Shown here: positions 15,074 to 24,032 of the stretch, one piece after another | How positions within the stretch are numbered: the stretch's first letter is position 1 | Layout of the letters: each line of letters begins with the position of its first letter | Assembly (NCBI GenBank): GCA_040905905.1 | Contig: JBBDQN010000003.1 | Location: 1-59,628, forward strand | Length of the DNA: 59,628 nucleotides | Direction: 5' to 3' | Origin: JAICND01 sp040905905 | Lineage (GTDB): Bacteria; Actinomycetota; Acidimicrobiia; Spongiisociales; ZC4RG35 | Made by a program: the position numbers and the translations under genes | Notes under the pieces: generated by a model | Told to the model about the DNA's origin: nothing | Databases searched by the model: none | What the model saw: only the letters and a program-made list of their open reading frames with translations

Positions 15074-15957
15074 CCGACGTACTTCGCAGGCTCCGCTTCG
15101 AACGCCTTCTGGCATCCGGGTGCACAGAAGTAGTACTTCTGCCCGGCGTGCTCGCTGACCCAGCGGGCGCTGGCGACGTCAACCTCCATCTCGCAAACCG
15201 GGTCGATCGCCACTTCGGGTGGGTTGATGGAAACCACGGGTCTTGCTCCTCCTCCTGCTCGCCAGGCTACCAATTCGGCCAGGATCGAAACGGCGATCTC
15301 CTCGTGGGTGGTAGCACCAAGGTCGAGACCGGCTGGGGCGCGGACACGGACGATCGCCTCCTCAGATACGCCTCTGCCGCGCAGCCACGACATCACTTCG
15401 GTGGCGCGCTTCGACGACGACACCAGGCCGACATAGCCGGCCTCACTCCGCAGTGCTGCCTCGAGGGCGGTCTCGTCGAAATGACCCTGGGTGGCGACAA
15501 CCACTGCGTCGCCGTAACCAACGGTGGCGGGATCGGGGTCGTCGGCAATCAACTCTGACCGCCAACCAACCCGGCCCGCCAGGTCAACCAGCACTTCGGC
15601 GGCAGGGGAAGAACCAACCACTGTCAGCTTCGGCGAAGGCAACATCGGTTCCAAGTAGACCTCCATGGCTCCCTCACTCGTACACGCCATCTCTACCTGG
15701 ACCACGCCGGGACGATGGTCGTGAACCCCCAGGACCAGCAGGCGGGGCTCACCGTCGGCCAGCGCCTCCAGGGCATGACGAACAACTGCCGGCCTCGCAC
15801 AGGCGCCACCCAGCCAACCTTCCACCCGCCCGTCCGGATGGATTATGGCCCGCGCCCCGGGTTTGCCCGAGGTGAATCCCTGGCGCCAGGTCACGGTCGC
15901 AAGGGCGACCGCCCGCCCTTCCCCGGTCAGGCGGGCGACCTCGGCGAGAACGTCCAC
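15070..15957 (-). CDS. XdhC/CoxI-type maturation factor fused to a YHS domain
   Basis: The first roughly 240 residues form an XdhC/CoxI protein: an N-terminal domain with ALATVTWRQGF and KPGARAIIHPDG, then a Rossmann domain with LTVVGSSPAAEVLV and VVVATQGHFDETAL. XdhC-type proteins bind the molybdenum cofactor and load it, sulfurated, into xanthine or CO dehydrogenases. The last roughly 45 residues are a YHS domain (DPVCEMEVD, YYFCAPGCQKAF), a small metal-binding module also found in copper ATPases and monooxygenases. The GTG start directly follows the coxL stop, so this is the fourth gene of the cox operon. It may help assemble the Mo-Cu active site; the role of the YHS domain is inference. 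Confidence 0.85.
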   Translation of the reverse strand: MDVLAEVARLTGEGRAVALATVTWRQGFTSGKPGARAIIHPDGRVEGWLGGACARPAVVRHALEALADGEPRLLVLGVHDHRPGVVQVEMACTSEGAMEVYLEPMLPSPKLTVVGSSPAAEVLVDLAGRVGWRSELIADDPDPATVGYGDAVVVATQGHFDETALEAALRSEAGYVGLVSSSKRATEVMSWLRGRGVSEEAIVRVRAPAGLDLGATTHEEIAVSILAELVAWRAGGGARPVVSINPPEVAIDPVCEMEVDVASARWVSEHAGQKYYFCAPGCQKAFEAEPAKYVG

Positions 15958-18318
15958 TTAGGGTTTGGCCTCGACGCCGTTTATCGCGCCCCACACCCGA
16001 TGGGGAAGCACCGGCATGTCGAGGTTGGTGACACCCTGGGACCAGAGGGCATCGACCACCGCATTGACAAAAGCAGCAGGAGAGCCGACGGTGGCGGATT
16101 CTCCGACTCCCTTAGCCCCGATGGGATGATGGGGCGACGGGGTCACAGTCTGGCCCAACCGGAACTTCGGTGTCTCCCAGGCGGTCGGGACCAGGTAGTC
16201 GAGGAAGTTCGACCCGATGCAGTTGCCGTCGTTGTCAAATGTGATCCACTGGTTGGTGGCTTTGGCGAACCCCTCGGTGAGCCCACCGGTGATTTGGCCT
16301 TCGACGATCATCGGGTTGATCCTCACGCCACAATCGTCGACCGCCACCATGTCCAACACTTTCCAGGTGCCGTCACTTGGGTCGACTTCGACCACAACGA
16401 TGTACGAACCGAACGGATAGGTCATGTTGGGGGGGTCGTAGTAACAGACGCCCTCGAGACCCGCTTCCATCCCCTCGGGATGGTTGGTGTAAGCGGCGAA
16501 GGCGACCTCCTGGATCGTCACACCCTTGTCTGTGCCTTTGACGGTGAATTTGCCGAGATCGAACTCAAGATCGTCAGCCGACGCCTCGAGGAGGTGGGCG
16601 GCAAGCAGGCGGGCTTTCTCCCTGACCTTGCGCGACACCATGGCGGTGGCCGCTCCACCCACAGGCGTGGAACGGGAGGCATAGGTGCCGAGCCCGTAGG
16701 GGGTGTTGTCGGTATCACCCTCCATCACTTTGATGTCGTTGGCGGGGATTCCGAGTTCTTCGGCCACGATCTGGGCAAATGTGGTCTCGTGGCCCTGCCC
16801 CTGGCTCTTCACCCCCAGTTTGAGGATGGCCTTGCCGGTCGGATGAATTCGCAACTCGGCTGAGTCGAACATCTTGAGACCGGCAATGTCGTAGTCGCGG
16901 GAAGGGCCGGCCCCCACCACCTCGGTGAATGAGGCGACGCCAATTCCGATGAGCTTGCCGTCAGTGCGCTCCTTCTGCCTCTGACGCCACCCGTCGTAAT
17001 CGATCATCTCCATCGCCATCTTCAGGGCGGCGTGGTAGTCGCCGGAGTCATAGATGAAGCCGGTCGGAGACTTGTAGGGGAACTGGTCGGCTTTGATGAA
17101 GTTCATCATCCTGAACTCGGCGGGATCCATGCCGATCTCATGGGCCGCCTTGTCGACCAGTCGCTCGATCAGATAGGAGGCTTCCGTCACGCGGAACGAA
17201 CACCGGTAGGCAACCCCACCCGGGGCCTTGTTCGTGAAGGCACCTTTGGCTGTTACGTGGGCGGCGGGATAGTCGTAACTTCCGGTGCAGATGTGGAACA
17301 GACCGGCCCGGAACTTGGAGGGTTGAGCATCGGAGAAGAATGCCCCCTGGTCAGAGAGGACCGAGGACCGCATCCCCAGGATCCTCCCTTGCTCGTCGAG
17401 TGCCAGCTCACCCTTCATGTGGTAGTCGCGGCCAAAACCCGTCGAGATGAGGTTTTCGGTGCGGGTCTCGATCCATTTGACCGGTTTGCCGATCAACAAC
17501 GACGCGGCAGTCGCGACCACATACCCCGGGTAGATCGGGACCTTGTTACCAAAGCCTCCTCCGAGATCCGGGGAGATGATGCGGATGTTCTCTTCGGGCA
17601 AGCCCGTCACGATTGCAAACAAGGTGCGGTGGGCGTGGGGCGCCTGCGACGTCATATACAGAGTTGCCTGGCCGGTGGCCGGGTTGACATCGGCCAGGAT
17701 GCCGCAAGTCTCCAATGGCGCCGGATGTGACCGCGGATAGTGAGTCTCGATGTTGATGACCCGGGCGGCTTTGGCAAAGGCGGCGTCGGTTGCCGACTTG
17801 TCACCCGACTCCCATGTGTAGGCGACGTTGTCGACCTGTCCTTCCTTTTCATCGCGGATCAGAGGTGCATTCGCACCGAGAGACTGTTGGGGGGTAGTCA
17901 CCGGGGGCAATTCTTCATAGTCGACGTCAATCAACGGGAGGGCGTCACGGGCGATGTAGGGATCGGTGGCTATGACGGCCGCCACCTCCTGGCCCTGATA
18001 GCGCACCTTGTCTGTGACCAGCACAGCCTGGCTGTCCCCGGAGAGAGTGGGCATCCAGGCAAGCTTGTGGGCTGCCATTAGTTCGCCAGTGACAACGGCC
18101 ACCACTCCGGGCAGGGCCTGGGCCGCCGAGGTGTCGATGGAACGGAGCCGGGCATGGGCGACCGGCGAGCGAAGGATCGCCATATGCAACATTCCAGGCA
18201 GCACGATGTCGTCGAGATAATTGCCCCGGCCCTGGATGAACCGGGAGTCTTCTTTACGGCGGACGGAGTGACCGATCCCGCCAACCTCGGGAGTGGTCCT
18301 GGGGTGAGTGGCAGTCAT
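15958..18318 (-). CDS. coxL: aerobic CO dehydrogenase, large (molybdopterin) subunit, form I
   Basis: The 786-residue catalytic subunit oxidises CO to CO2 at a Mo-Cu centre. The decisive motif is AYRCSFR (370-376), with Cys373 as copper ligand. This AYxCSFR loop marks true (form I) CO dehydrogenases and separates them from form II and other xanthine-oxidase relatives. Other family landmarks are GGGFGNK (253-258), QGQGHETTFAQI and the C-terminal GVGESA with the catalytic Glu. The operon order M-S-L is also that of form I. The enzyme lets aerobic bacteria use trace CO as an energy source. Confidence 0.95.
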   Translation of the reverse strand: MTATHPRTTPEVGGIGHSVRRKEDSRFIQGRGNYLDDIVLPGMLHMAILRSPVAHARLRSIDTSAAQALPGVVAVVTGELMAAHKLAWMPTLSGDSQAVLVTDKVRYQGQEVAAVIATDPYIARDALPLIDVDYEELPPVTTPQQSLGANAPLIRDEKEGQVDNVAYTWESGDKSATDAAFAKAARVINIETHYPRSHPAPLETCGILADVNPATGQATLYMTSQAPHAHRTLFAIVTGLPEENIRIISPDLGGGFGNKVPIYPGYVVATAASLLIGKPVKWIETRTENLISTGFGRDYHMKGELALDEQGRILGMRSSVLSDQGAFFSDAQPSKFRAGLFHICTGSYDYPAAHVTAKGAFTNKAPGGVAYRCSFRVTEASYLIERLVDKAAHEIGMDPAEFRMMNFIKADQFPYKSPTGFIYDSGDYHAALKMAMEMIDYDGWRQRQKERTDGKLIGIGVASFTEVVGAGPSRDYDIAGLKMFDSAELRIHPTGKAILKLGVKSQGQGHETTFAQIVAEELGIPANDIKVMEGDTDNTPYGLGTYASRSTPVGGAATAMVSRKVREKARLLAAHLLEASADDLEFDLGKFTVKGTDKGVTIQEVAFAAYTNHPEGMEAGLEGVCYYDPPNMTYPFGSYIVVVEVDPSDGTWKVLDMVAVDDCGVRINPMIVEGQITGGLTEGFAKATNQWITFDNDGNCIGSNFLDYLVPTAWETPKFRLGQTVTPSPHHPIGAKGVGESATVGSPAAFVNAVVDALWSQGVTNLDMPVLPHRVWGAINGVEAKP

Positions 18319-18319
18319 G

Positions 18320-18787
18320 TCAGTTTCCTTCCCCGGCCGCCCCGGCGGCCTGTATCGCAGACACGATGTTCATGTATCCGGTGCAGCGGCAGAGGTTGCC
18401 GGAGATCGCCCAGCGGACCTCGTCGTCGGTGGGATGGGGGTTTTCGGCAATCAGCGCCGAACCCACCAGCATCATCCCCGGGGTGCAAAACCCGCACTGG
18501 AGTCCATGGTGCTCCTTGAACGCTTCCTGGATCGGGTGGAGGGCCCCGTTCTGCTTGAGACCCTCAACCGTTCCCAACGAGGCGGCGTTGGCCTGAACGG
18601 CAAACATCGTGCAAGATTTGACCGGTAGACCGTCGAGTAAAACCGTACAGGCCCCGCACGAGGTGGTGTCGCACCCGATATGGGTGCCGGTCAATCCGAG
18701 ACTGCTGCGAATGAAGTCGACGAGCAGTACCCGAGGTTCGACGTCTTTGGTATAAGCGGTGCCGTTGACCGTTACCTGGATTTCCAT
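18320..18787 (-). CDS. coxS: aerobic CO dehydrogenase, small (2Fe-2S) subunit
   Basis: About 155 residues with two 2Fe-2S clusters. The plant-type N-terminal cluster uses GCDTTSCGACTVLLDG plus an upstream Cys, and the C-terminal helical cluster uses CGFCTPGM and NLCRCTGY. It passes electrons from the Mo centre of CoxL to the FAD of CoxM. ATG 18787 has GGGGAG at a good distance; a TTG two codons earlier overlaps the coxM stop and is less likely. It sits between coxM and coxL with almost no spacing. Confidence 0.95.
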   Translation of the reverse strand: MEIQVTVNGTAYTKDVEPRVLLVDFIRSSLGLTGTHIGCDTTSCGACTVLLDGLPVKSCTMFAVQANAASLGTVEGLKQNGALHPIQEAFKEHHGLQCGFCTPGMMLVGSALIAENPHPTDDEVRWAISGNLCRCTGYMNIVSAIQAAGAAGEGN

Positions 18788-18789
18788 CG

Positions 18790-19665
18790 TCAATTCTCCC
18801 CTCGGGCCCCGGCCAGAGCCTTGGCCAACCCGCGTTTGGTGTATTCCTTTACTACGGCTCGTTTGTAGTCCGCGGGTCCCCTGACATCCGAAGACGGTTG
18901 GCAGGCCTGGGCGGCTGCTTCGGCCGCCTCGGCAAACAGCCCGTCGGAGGGCTCCTGGCCCACCAGCATCTGTTCGGCCGCGGTCGCCTTGAGGTTGTGG
19001 TTGTGAACCGAGGTGAGCCCGATCCCTGCCTGGCTGATCCTGCCACCTCGGTCGAGTTCGAGGTGGGTCGCCACTCCGACGGTTGCGTAGTCGCCGATCT
19101 TGCGCTCGAGTTTGTCGTAGGAGCCGCCACTGGCACCAGCCGGGACCGGCACCCGAACCTCTTTGACCATCTCACCCGGACGCAACGAGTTGGTGAAGAA
19201 ATCGACCACGAAGTCCGCTATCGGAATCACTCGTTCCCCGCTGGAAGAGGCCGCCACCACCGAAGCACCCACTGCGAGCATCACCGAGTTCCAGTCGCCT
19301 TCCGGGTCACAATGGGCAACCGAACCACACAGGGTTCCCCGGTTGCGGACAAGGGGATCTGCGATCCAGGGGGCGGCCGCCGCCATGGACTTGCTCACTT
19401 CGCCCACCAGAGGGGACTTGACGATTTCGGCGTGGCGAGCCAGCGCCCCGATGGAGAGATGCCCGTTTTCCCGGCGGACGTAGGAGAGTTCCTTGAGACC
19501 GTTGATGTCGACGAGATGGGCCGGTTGGGCGAGCCGAAGTTTCATCATCGGGATAAGGCTCTGACCTCCCGCCAGAACCCTCCCTTCGTCACCAAGGTCA
19601 CCGAGAAGCGCCATCGCCTCCGACAAAGACCCGGGCGCCGAATACTCAAAGCTGGGCGGAAACAC
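18790..19665 (-). CDS. coxM: aerobic CO dehydrogenase, medium (FAD) subunit
   Basis: A 291-residue flavoprotein. FAD binding is shown by VLAGGQSLIPMMKLRLA near residues 35-52 and by GTLCGSVAHCDPEGDW near 114-128. The C-terminal CO_deh_flav_C domain contains GIGLTSVHNH. The GTG start at 19665 has GGAGG 7 nt upstream. It is the first structural gene of the cox operon, 125 nt after the stop of a response regulator on the same strand. Confidence 0.95.
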   Translation of the reverse strand: MFPPSFEYSAPGSLSEAMALLGDLGDEGRVLAGGQSLIPMMKLRLAQPAHLVDINGLKELSYVRRENGHLSIGALARHAEIVKSPLVGEVSKSMAAAAPWIADPLVRNRGTLCGSVAHCDPEGDWNSVMLAVGASVVAASSSGERVIPIADFVVDFFTNSLRPGEMVKEVRVPVPAGASGGSYDKLERKIGDYATVGVATHLELDRGGRISQAGIGLTSVHNHNLKATAAEQMLVGQEPSDGLFAEAAEAAAQACQPSSDVRGPADYKRAVVKEYTKRGLAKALAGARGEN

Positions 19666-19790
19666 GCGAACACCTCCGATGGCGGGCTGTTGGTGAACGT
19701 ACGGTGGCTGCGCTGGTTGGGTTCTCCCTGCGAAGGGTCAACCGCTGAACCATTCGGGTCGATTCCGCTGAGTCGGATGACCCATCCGGG

Positions 19791-20423
19791 TCAGAGGAGT
19801 CCCCGGCCCATCGCTTCGGCCACCGCCTCGGCTCGCCGCGATACCCCGAGCCGGGCGAAGATGGACCGAAGTCTCCGCTTGACGGTGGAGTCGCTCATAA
19901 ACAACTCTTCGGCAATGCGGCCGTTGCTCGCACCTTCCGCCAACAAGCTGAGCATCCGCCGATCGACCTCGTCGTAACCGGGACCACTGCCTTTGCCTGG
20001 CCCAAAAAGCTGTTCAACCAACTGGTCGGTGACTTGAGGACTCAGCGCCCGGCGGCCATTGGCGACGGCCTCGATAGCCGTGACCAACACCGCATCGGAA
20101 TCGCCTTTAAGCACGTACCCGCGGGCTCCGGCATGAAGCGAACGCTGGACGTACTCCTCATCGTCGAAGGAGCTGAGCATCAACACGCGCGCCTGTGGAT
20201 CGGCGTCGAGAATGGCGTCGAGAGCTTCCAGACCGGATTCGTTGGCCAGCCTTATGTCGAGCAGGACCACCTCGGGCTGGGCTGAGAGGAACTGCTCGAG
20301 CGCTTCCTTGATCGTGGAAGCCTCCCCCACCACCCGGTATCCGTCGTAATTGGAGAGGAGGCTCTTGATTCCCTTACGGACCACCGGATGGTCGTCGACG
20401 ATGAGAATCGAGGCCCCGCTCAT
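19791..20423 (-). CDS. LuxR-type response regulator upstream of the cox operon
   Basis: The 210-residue protein has a receiver domain with D10/D11, phospho-acceptor D56 in VVLLDIRLA, and K in YVLKGDSD. The C-terminal helix-turn-helix reads LLAEGASNGRIAEELFMSDS then TVKRRLRSIFARLGV. It overlaps its kinase by 4 nt. A short hairpin (TGACCC/GGGTCA, 19778-19793) covers its stop, but no strong terminator lies before coxM, so read-through into cox is possible. Control of cox by this pair is inference from position. Confidence 0.92.
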   Translation of the reverse strand: MSGASILIVDDHPVVRKGIKSLLSNYDGYRVVGEASTIKEALEQFLSAQPEVVLLDIRLANESGLEALDAILDADPQARVLMLSSFDDEEYVQRSLHAGARGYVLKGDSDAVLVTAIEAVANGRRALSPQVTDQLVEQLFGPGKGSGPGYDEVDRRMLSLLAEGASNGRIAEELFMSDSTVKRRLRSIFARLGVSRRAEAVAEAMGRGLL

Positions 20424-21703
20424 GGTCCGCCGATGGGCACCACAGCCCGCACCGTCGTCCCCTTCCCGATTCGTGACTCCACGACCAATCTTCCTCCAAG
20501 GCTTTCAGCCCGATGCCGCATCGACCGAAGACCGAGGTGGCCGGTGCCATTGGCCGTCACCGAGTTGGGCTCAAACCCGCAGCCATCGTCAGACACCTCG
20601 AGATTGACCTCGTTGGCCCCGAATCGCAGGGTCACCGTGACCCGGCCCGCCCCGGAGTGGGTGGCGACATTGTGGAGGGCCTCCTGGGCGATGCGGTACA
20701 GGCTGACCTCAACGGGGCCGGCCAGACGTCCGCTGCGATTGCCGATGTTGGCCCGGCACTTGACGCCGTTGTGGCCGGCAAACTCGTCACAGAGCCGTCG
20801 GATGGCAGTCGGTAGCCCCAGACCCTCCAACACCGGTGGATGCAGGGCCCGGAGCACCTGGCGGATTTCGACTTCGACATCACGCAGGATGGCTTGCACC
20901 GAGCCCAATGCCTCGCGGGCTTCCTCCACCGCTCCCCGTTCCAGCCTGTGTTGACCGGAGGTCAATTCGAGCATGGCCGCGATCAGCAACTGGTTGATCC
21001 CGTCGTGGACCTCGCGAGCGATCCTCTGCCGTTCCTGCTCCTGAGCTTCAACTGTCTGGGAAAGCACCAACTGCAGCTCCGCCGCCTTCTCCTCCAGCTC
21101 CCGGCTCGTTTCGCGCAACTGGGCCGTGCGCACTCCGACCGTTTGCTCCAACTCTTCGTTGGCGTGCGAGAGTTGCTCGTACAACTGAGCGTTGCGGATC
21201 ACGATCGCCACCTGGGCTGCGTAGGTGAGAAGCAGGCGTTCGTGTTCGTCCTCATAGGGCGAGTCGCGGTTGGCGACCCCGATCATCCCGATGGGATGGT
21301 CGGCGATTCGGAGCGGCACCCCCAGGAAGGTTCGCACCTCGGGGTGGCCGGCGGGCTGTCCGACCCGGAGAGGATCGGCCCGGGCATCAATCGACCGGAC
21401 CGGTCGGTTCTCCAGCACCGCCGTGGCAAACAAGTTGGGCCGGAAGGGTATGAGGCGATGACGGGAGTAGAACTCCTCCGAGGGGTGGAAGCCGTGAACC
21501 GCGGCCACATCCATGGCGCTCGGGTCGAGGCCGCAAAGACCGACGAATCCGAATTGTGATCCTGTGAGGGTCAAGCAATGGCGCAAAGCGACGTCCAGGA
21601 CAGACTCCATGCTGCGTAGCCCCGACAACTCCACCGCCAGGTGGTAGAGGGCCTGGATCTGGATCCGGCTGTCGAGGTCGACTTCCGGCCGGGTGATCGA
21701 CAT
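20420..21703 (-). CDS. cytosolic GAF-domain sensor histidine kinase
   Basis: A 427-residue kinase with no membrane helix. A GAF domain spans about 15-172 (FGFVGLCG, RTFLGVPL, PIGMIGVANR). A long coiled coil follows (about 172-230). The HisKA_3 helix carries phospho-acceptor H233 in REVHDGINQLL, and the HATPase has EALHNVATHSGAG and VSDDGCGFEPN. GAF domains of this type can bind small ligands; in DosS/DevS they hold a heme that senses O2, NO and CO. Whether this GAF binds heme cannot be told from sequence alone. It is paired with the downstream regulator and precedes the CO dehydrogenase genes. Confidence 0.92.
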   Translation of the reverse strand: MSITRPEVDLDSRIQIQALYHLAVELSGLRSMESVLDVALRHCLTLTGSQFGFVGLCGLDPSAMDVAAVHGFHPSEEFYSRHRLIPFRPNLFATAVLENRPVRSIDARADPLRVGQPAGHPEVRTFLGVPLRIADHPIGMIGVANRDSPYEDEHERLLLTYAAQVAIVIRNAQLYEQLSHANEELEQTVGVRTAQLRETSRELEEKAAELQLVLSQTVEAQEQERQRIAREVHDGINQLLIAAMLELTSGQHRLERGAVEEAREALGSVQAILRDVEVEIRQVLRALHPPVLEGLGLPTAIRRLCDEFAGHNGVKCRANIGNRSGRLAGPVEVSLYRIAQEALHNVATHSGAGRVTVTLRFGANEVNLEVSDDGCGFEPNSVTANGTGHLGLRSMRHRAESLGGRLVVESRIGKGTTVRAVVPIGGP

Positions 21704-21764
21704 TGACCGAGCTTATTGTTGGGACCGTGGGAACGCCACCGGTCCCGACGTGGTTGTAACCGGT

Positions 21765-22184
21765 ATGACGAATCAAGAAAACCAGCAACTGACAGATGCC
21801 GAGTGGCGGGAGCGCCTGACTCCGGAGCAGTACTACGTGTTGCGTCAAGCCGGAACCGAGAGGGCCTTTACCGGGGAATATTGTGATTCCAAGGAACCCG
21901 GGGTGTATCGCTGCGCCGGATGCGGGACCGAGTTGTTCGACTCGTCGGACAAATTCGACTCCGGGACCGGGTGGCCGAGTTTTATCCGGCCGCTAGCTTC
22001 AGACCGGGTCGACGAAGAAACTGACTTTGGACACGGGATGACGCGAACCGAAGTCCGCTGCGCCGGCTGCGGAGGACATCTCGGTCATGTGTTTCCAGAC
22101 GGGCCGCGGCCCACCGGGATGCGGTACTGCATGAACTCGGCTGCCCTCGACCTCCATTCCCGTCCATCGGACACTCAAGCCTGA
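21765..22184 (+). CDS. msrB: peptide-methionine (R)-S-oxide reductase
   Basis: The 139-residue enzyme reduces methionine-R-sulfoxide in oxidised proteins. Two zinc CxxC pairs (YRCAGCGTELF and VRCAGCGGHLGH), the FDSGTGWPSF substrate loop and the catalytic Cys in RYCMNSAAL are all present. Start at ATG 21765, after GGTTGTAACCGGT without a clear Shine-Dalgarno. The 3' end overlaps the converging zinc permease gene by about 10 bp. Confidence 0.95.
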   Translation: MTNQENQQLTDAEWRERLTPEQYYVLRQAGTERAFTGEYCDSKEPGVYRCAGCGTELFDSSDKFDSGTGWPSFIRPLASDRVDEETDFGHGMTRTEVRCAGCGGHLGHVFPDGPRPTGMRYCMNSAALDLHSRPSDTQA

Positions 22185-22999
22185 CGCCGGGCCAGCAAGT
22201 TCTTGACAGCCAGCACCGCGAAAAATCCGAAGATGGGAAAGACGGCCATGGTGGCCGAACCCGAGATGTCGGCGTGATAGCTGACGACCAGTCCGAGAAC
22301 CACTGATACGACTCCGATGGCCGCCGCGGTGGTGATCATCGCTGGAACCCGGCGGACCAATAGGGCAGCAGTTGCGGGTGGTCCGACCATGAGACCAAAG
22401 ACCAGCAGGGCGCCAACGGTCCGGAACGATCCGACGATCGCCAGCGTCACCAGGAACAGCAACAAGGCATGAGAAAGCCCGGGCCTCAGACCGAGGAGCT
22501 CCGCCTTCTGCTCGTTGAAGCTGAGGGCGAGAAAACTCCGGAAGAAGACCACCGACAGAACCAGCGCAATGGCTGTGACCGCTCCCAGGATGACGAGGTC
22601 TGCTGCCGCCACCCCGAGCGCGTCCCCAAAGAGGATCCCGGTGATGCTGCCGCTGAATGAAGGTGTGCGGGAAATGAGGATGACGCCGATACCGAGCATG
22701 CCGGCAAACAACAGTCCGATGCTGGTGTCCTCGGAAAAGGTGGTCTGGCGATGAACGAGATTGATCCCCCCGATCATCACCAGGGCAGCGGCGGCGGCTC
22801 CGACCAGAGGGTTGAACCCGAGGAGGATCGCCAAGGCCACGCCCGGGATCACTCCATGGACAAGGGCATCCCCCAGAAAGGTCATTCCCCGAATGACCAC
22901 CCAGGTGCCGACGAGGGAGGTTGCCAGCGCCGCCAACACCCCACCGATGAGGGCCCGCTGTTGGAAACCGAGCACAAACGGCTCGAACAGCCAGTCCAT
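22175..22999 (-). CDS. metal (zinc/manganese) ABC transporter permease
   Basis: A 274-residue ABC-3 family permease with about eight membrane helices. Family landmarks are FVIRGMTFLGDALVHG-like VIRGMTFLGDALVHGVIPGV near residues 35-55 and the conserved VGALLVFGLMVGPPATA near 200. ATG 22999 is chosen because it begins the usual short N-terminus before the first helix. It lies 28 nt after the binding-protein gene on the same strand; the ATPase is divergent beyond a Zur-like box. Confidence 0.92.
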   Translation of the reverse strand: MDWLFEPFVLGFQQRALIGGVLAALATSLVGTWVVIRGMTFLGDALVHGVIPGVALAILLGFNPLVGAAAAALVMIGGINLVHRQTTFSEDTSIGLLFAGMLGIGVILISRTPSFSGSITGILFGDALGVAAADLVILGAVTAIALVLSVVFFRSFLALSFNEQKAELLGLRPGLSHALLLFLVTLAIVGSFRTVGALLVFGLMVGPPATAALLVRRVPAMITTAAAIGVVSVVLGLVVSYHADISGSATMAVFPIFGFFAVLAVKNLLARRQA

Positions 23000-23027
23000 G
23001 ACGTCCACGGTAGTTAGTGGATCCGGT

Positions 23028-23957
23028 TCAGCTGGCGAGGGCGTCGGCAATCAGGTGGGCGTTGGTGACCAGCATGCCAACCACGGTGTCGGCGCCGGAG
23101 CCGGCAGCTCCCAGCGACTCGGTAAAGAGCTCGACCACCGTTGCTTCCTCTCCCAACTCGGAAGCCACCGCTTCCGCCAGGGCCGTGCCGTCGATCGTCT
23201 CGGCAAAGATCACCGTCACCCCTTCTTCCCGCATGGTCGCCACTAGTGCTGCCAACTCGGCCGAACTTGGCTGTGCCAGAGTGGTGCCCCCGGGGATCAC
23301 CGAGCCCACCACCTCGAACCCGTACCTATCGGCGAAGTAGCCCAAGGCCTCATGGTTGGTCACCAGCTTTCGTTGTTCGGGTGGCACCACGGACAAGGTT
23401 TCCTGGATCTCGAGATCGGCTGCTTGCAACATCGCCGCATAGGTGTCGGCCGTCTCCTGCCAGTTCACTTCCGGTCGAACCTCCAGCAGCCGCCCGGCGA
23501 TCAAACCGGCGGACCTGGCAACTCGGGTGGGATCCATCCACACATGGGGATCAAACCCTTCCGTTCCTGTGACGGTTGACCCGCCATATGCCGCACAACT
23601 GTCACAAAAACGAATGGGATCCAGGGACGGGCCCAGCTCGAGGACGTTGGCGCCGTCAGCAGCCGCGGCCATCAAGGCACCTTGCATCCCTTCCTCCAGG
23701 AGGAGACCGTTGGCGACCACCAGATCGGCGGTCGTGAGCAGCGCTGCCTGCTGGGATGACAATTGAAAGTCATGGGCATCGGCGCCAATCGGCATCAACA
23801 CCACGACCTCGGCCTCATCGCCGACGACATTGCCCAGCACGTCGCCCCAAACGGTCGTTGTTGCCACCACAGTGATCGTCTCCCCACCATCACTAGGGTT
23901 AGAGCAGGCGGCTACCAGCAACAACATCGTGCCAAGCCAGGTCAGCCCCTGCTTCAT
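23028..23957 (-). CDS. metal-binding lipoprotein of the ZnuA/TroA family
   Basis: A 309-residue lipoprotein with lipobox LVAAC (Cys18). The three metal-binding His of the cluster A-I proteins appear as ADAHDF (H62), DPHVWMDP (H138) and TNHEALGYF (H202), and the fourth ligand in VIFAETIDG. The His-rich loop of classical ZnuA is absent; instead CDSC stands at about 118-121. It captures Zn or Mn outside the membrane for the permease 28 nt downstream. The start is ATG 23957, 33 nt from a Zur-like palindrome. Confidence 0.92.
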   Translation of the reverse strand: MKQGLTWLGTMLLLVAACSNPSDGGETITVVATTTVWGDVLGNVVGDEAEVVVLMPIGADAHDFQLSSQQAALLTTADLVVANGLLLEEGMQGALMAAAADGANVLELGPSLDPIRFCDSCAAYGGSTVTGTEGFDPHVWMDPTRVARSAGLIAGRLLEVRPEVNWQETADTYAAMLQAADLEIQETLSVVPPEQRKLVTNHEALGYFADRYGFEVVGSVIPGGTTLAQPSSAELAALVATMREEGVTVIFAETIDGTALAEAVASELGEEATVVELFTESLGAAGSGADTVVGMLVTNAHLIADALAS

Positions 23958-23989
23958 ATCCAGATAACCTCTATCAATCATGTGGAGAA

Positions 23990-24004
23990 TGAGAATCGTT
24001 CTCA
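23990..24004. promoter_or_regulatory. Zur/Fur-type operator in the metal transporter promoter
   Basis: TGAGAATCGTTCTCA is an inverted repeat (TGAGAA/TTCTCA) matching the actinobacterial Zur pattern TGA-N-AAT-N-ATT-N-TCA. Together with an upstream GAGAAT it forms a Fur-like hexamer array. It sits in the 75-bp space between the binding-protein gene (minus) and the ATPase gene (plus), so one repressor could shut off both. Zinc rather than iron is inferred from the transporter type. Confidence 0.7.
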
Positions 24005-24032
24005 ACTCGAACCTACCAGAGGGGGACAGCTG

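Noticed and set aside
15715..16863. A 382-codon plus-strand frame over coxL
   Set aside because: Antisense to a clear form I CO dehydrogenase and without any family motif.
20420..21703. Calling the GAF kinase a heme CO sensor
   Set aside because: No heme ligand can be identified from sequence alone, so this is left as a hypothesis.
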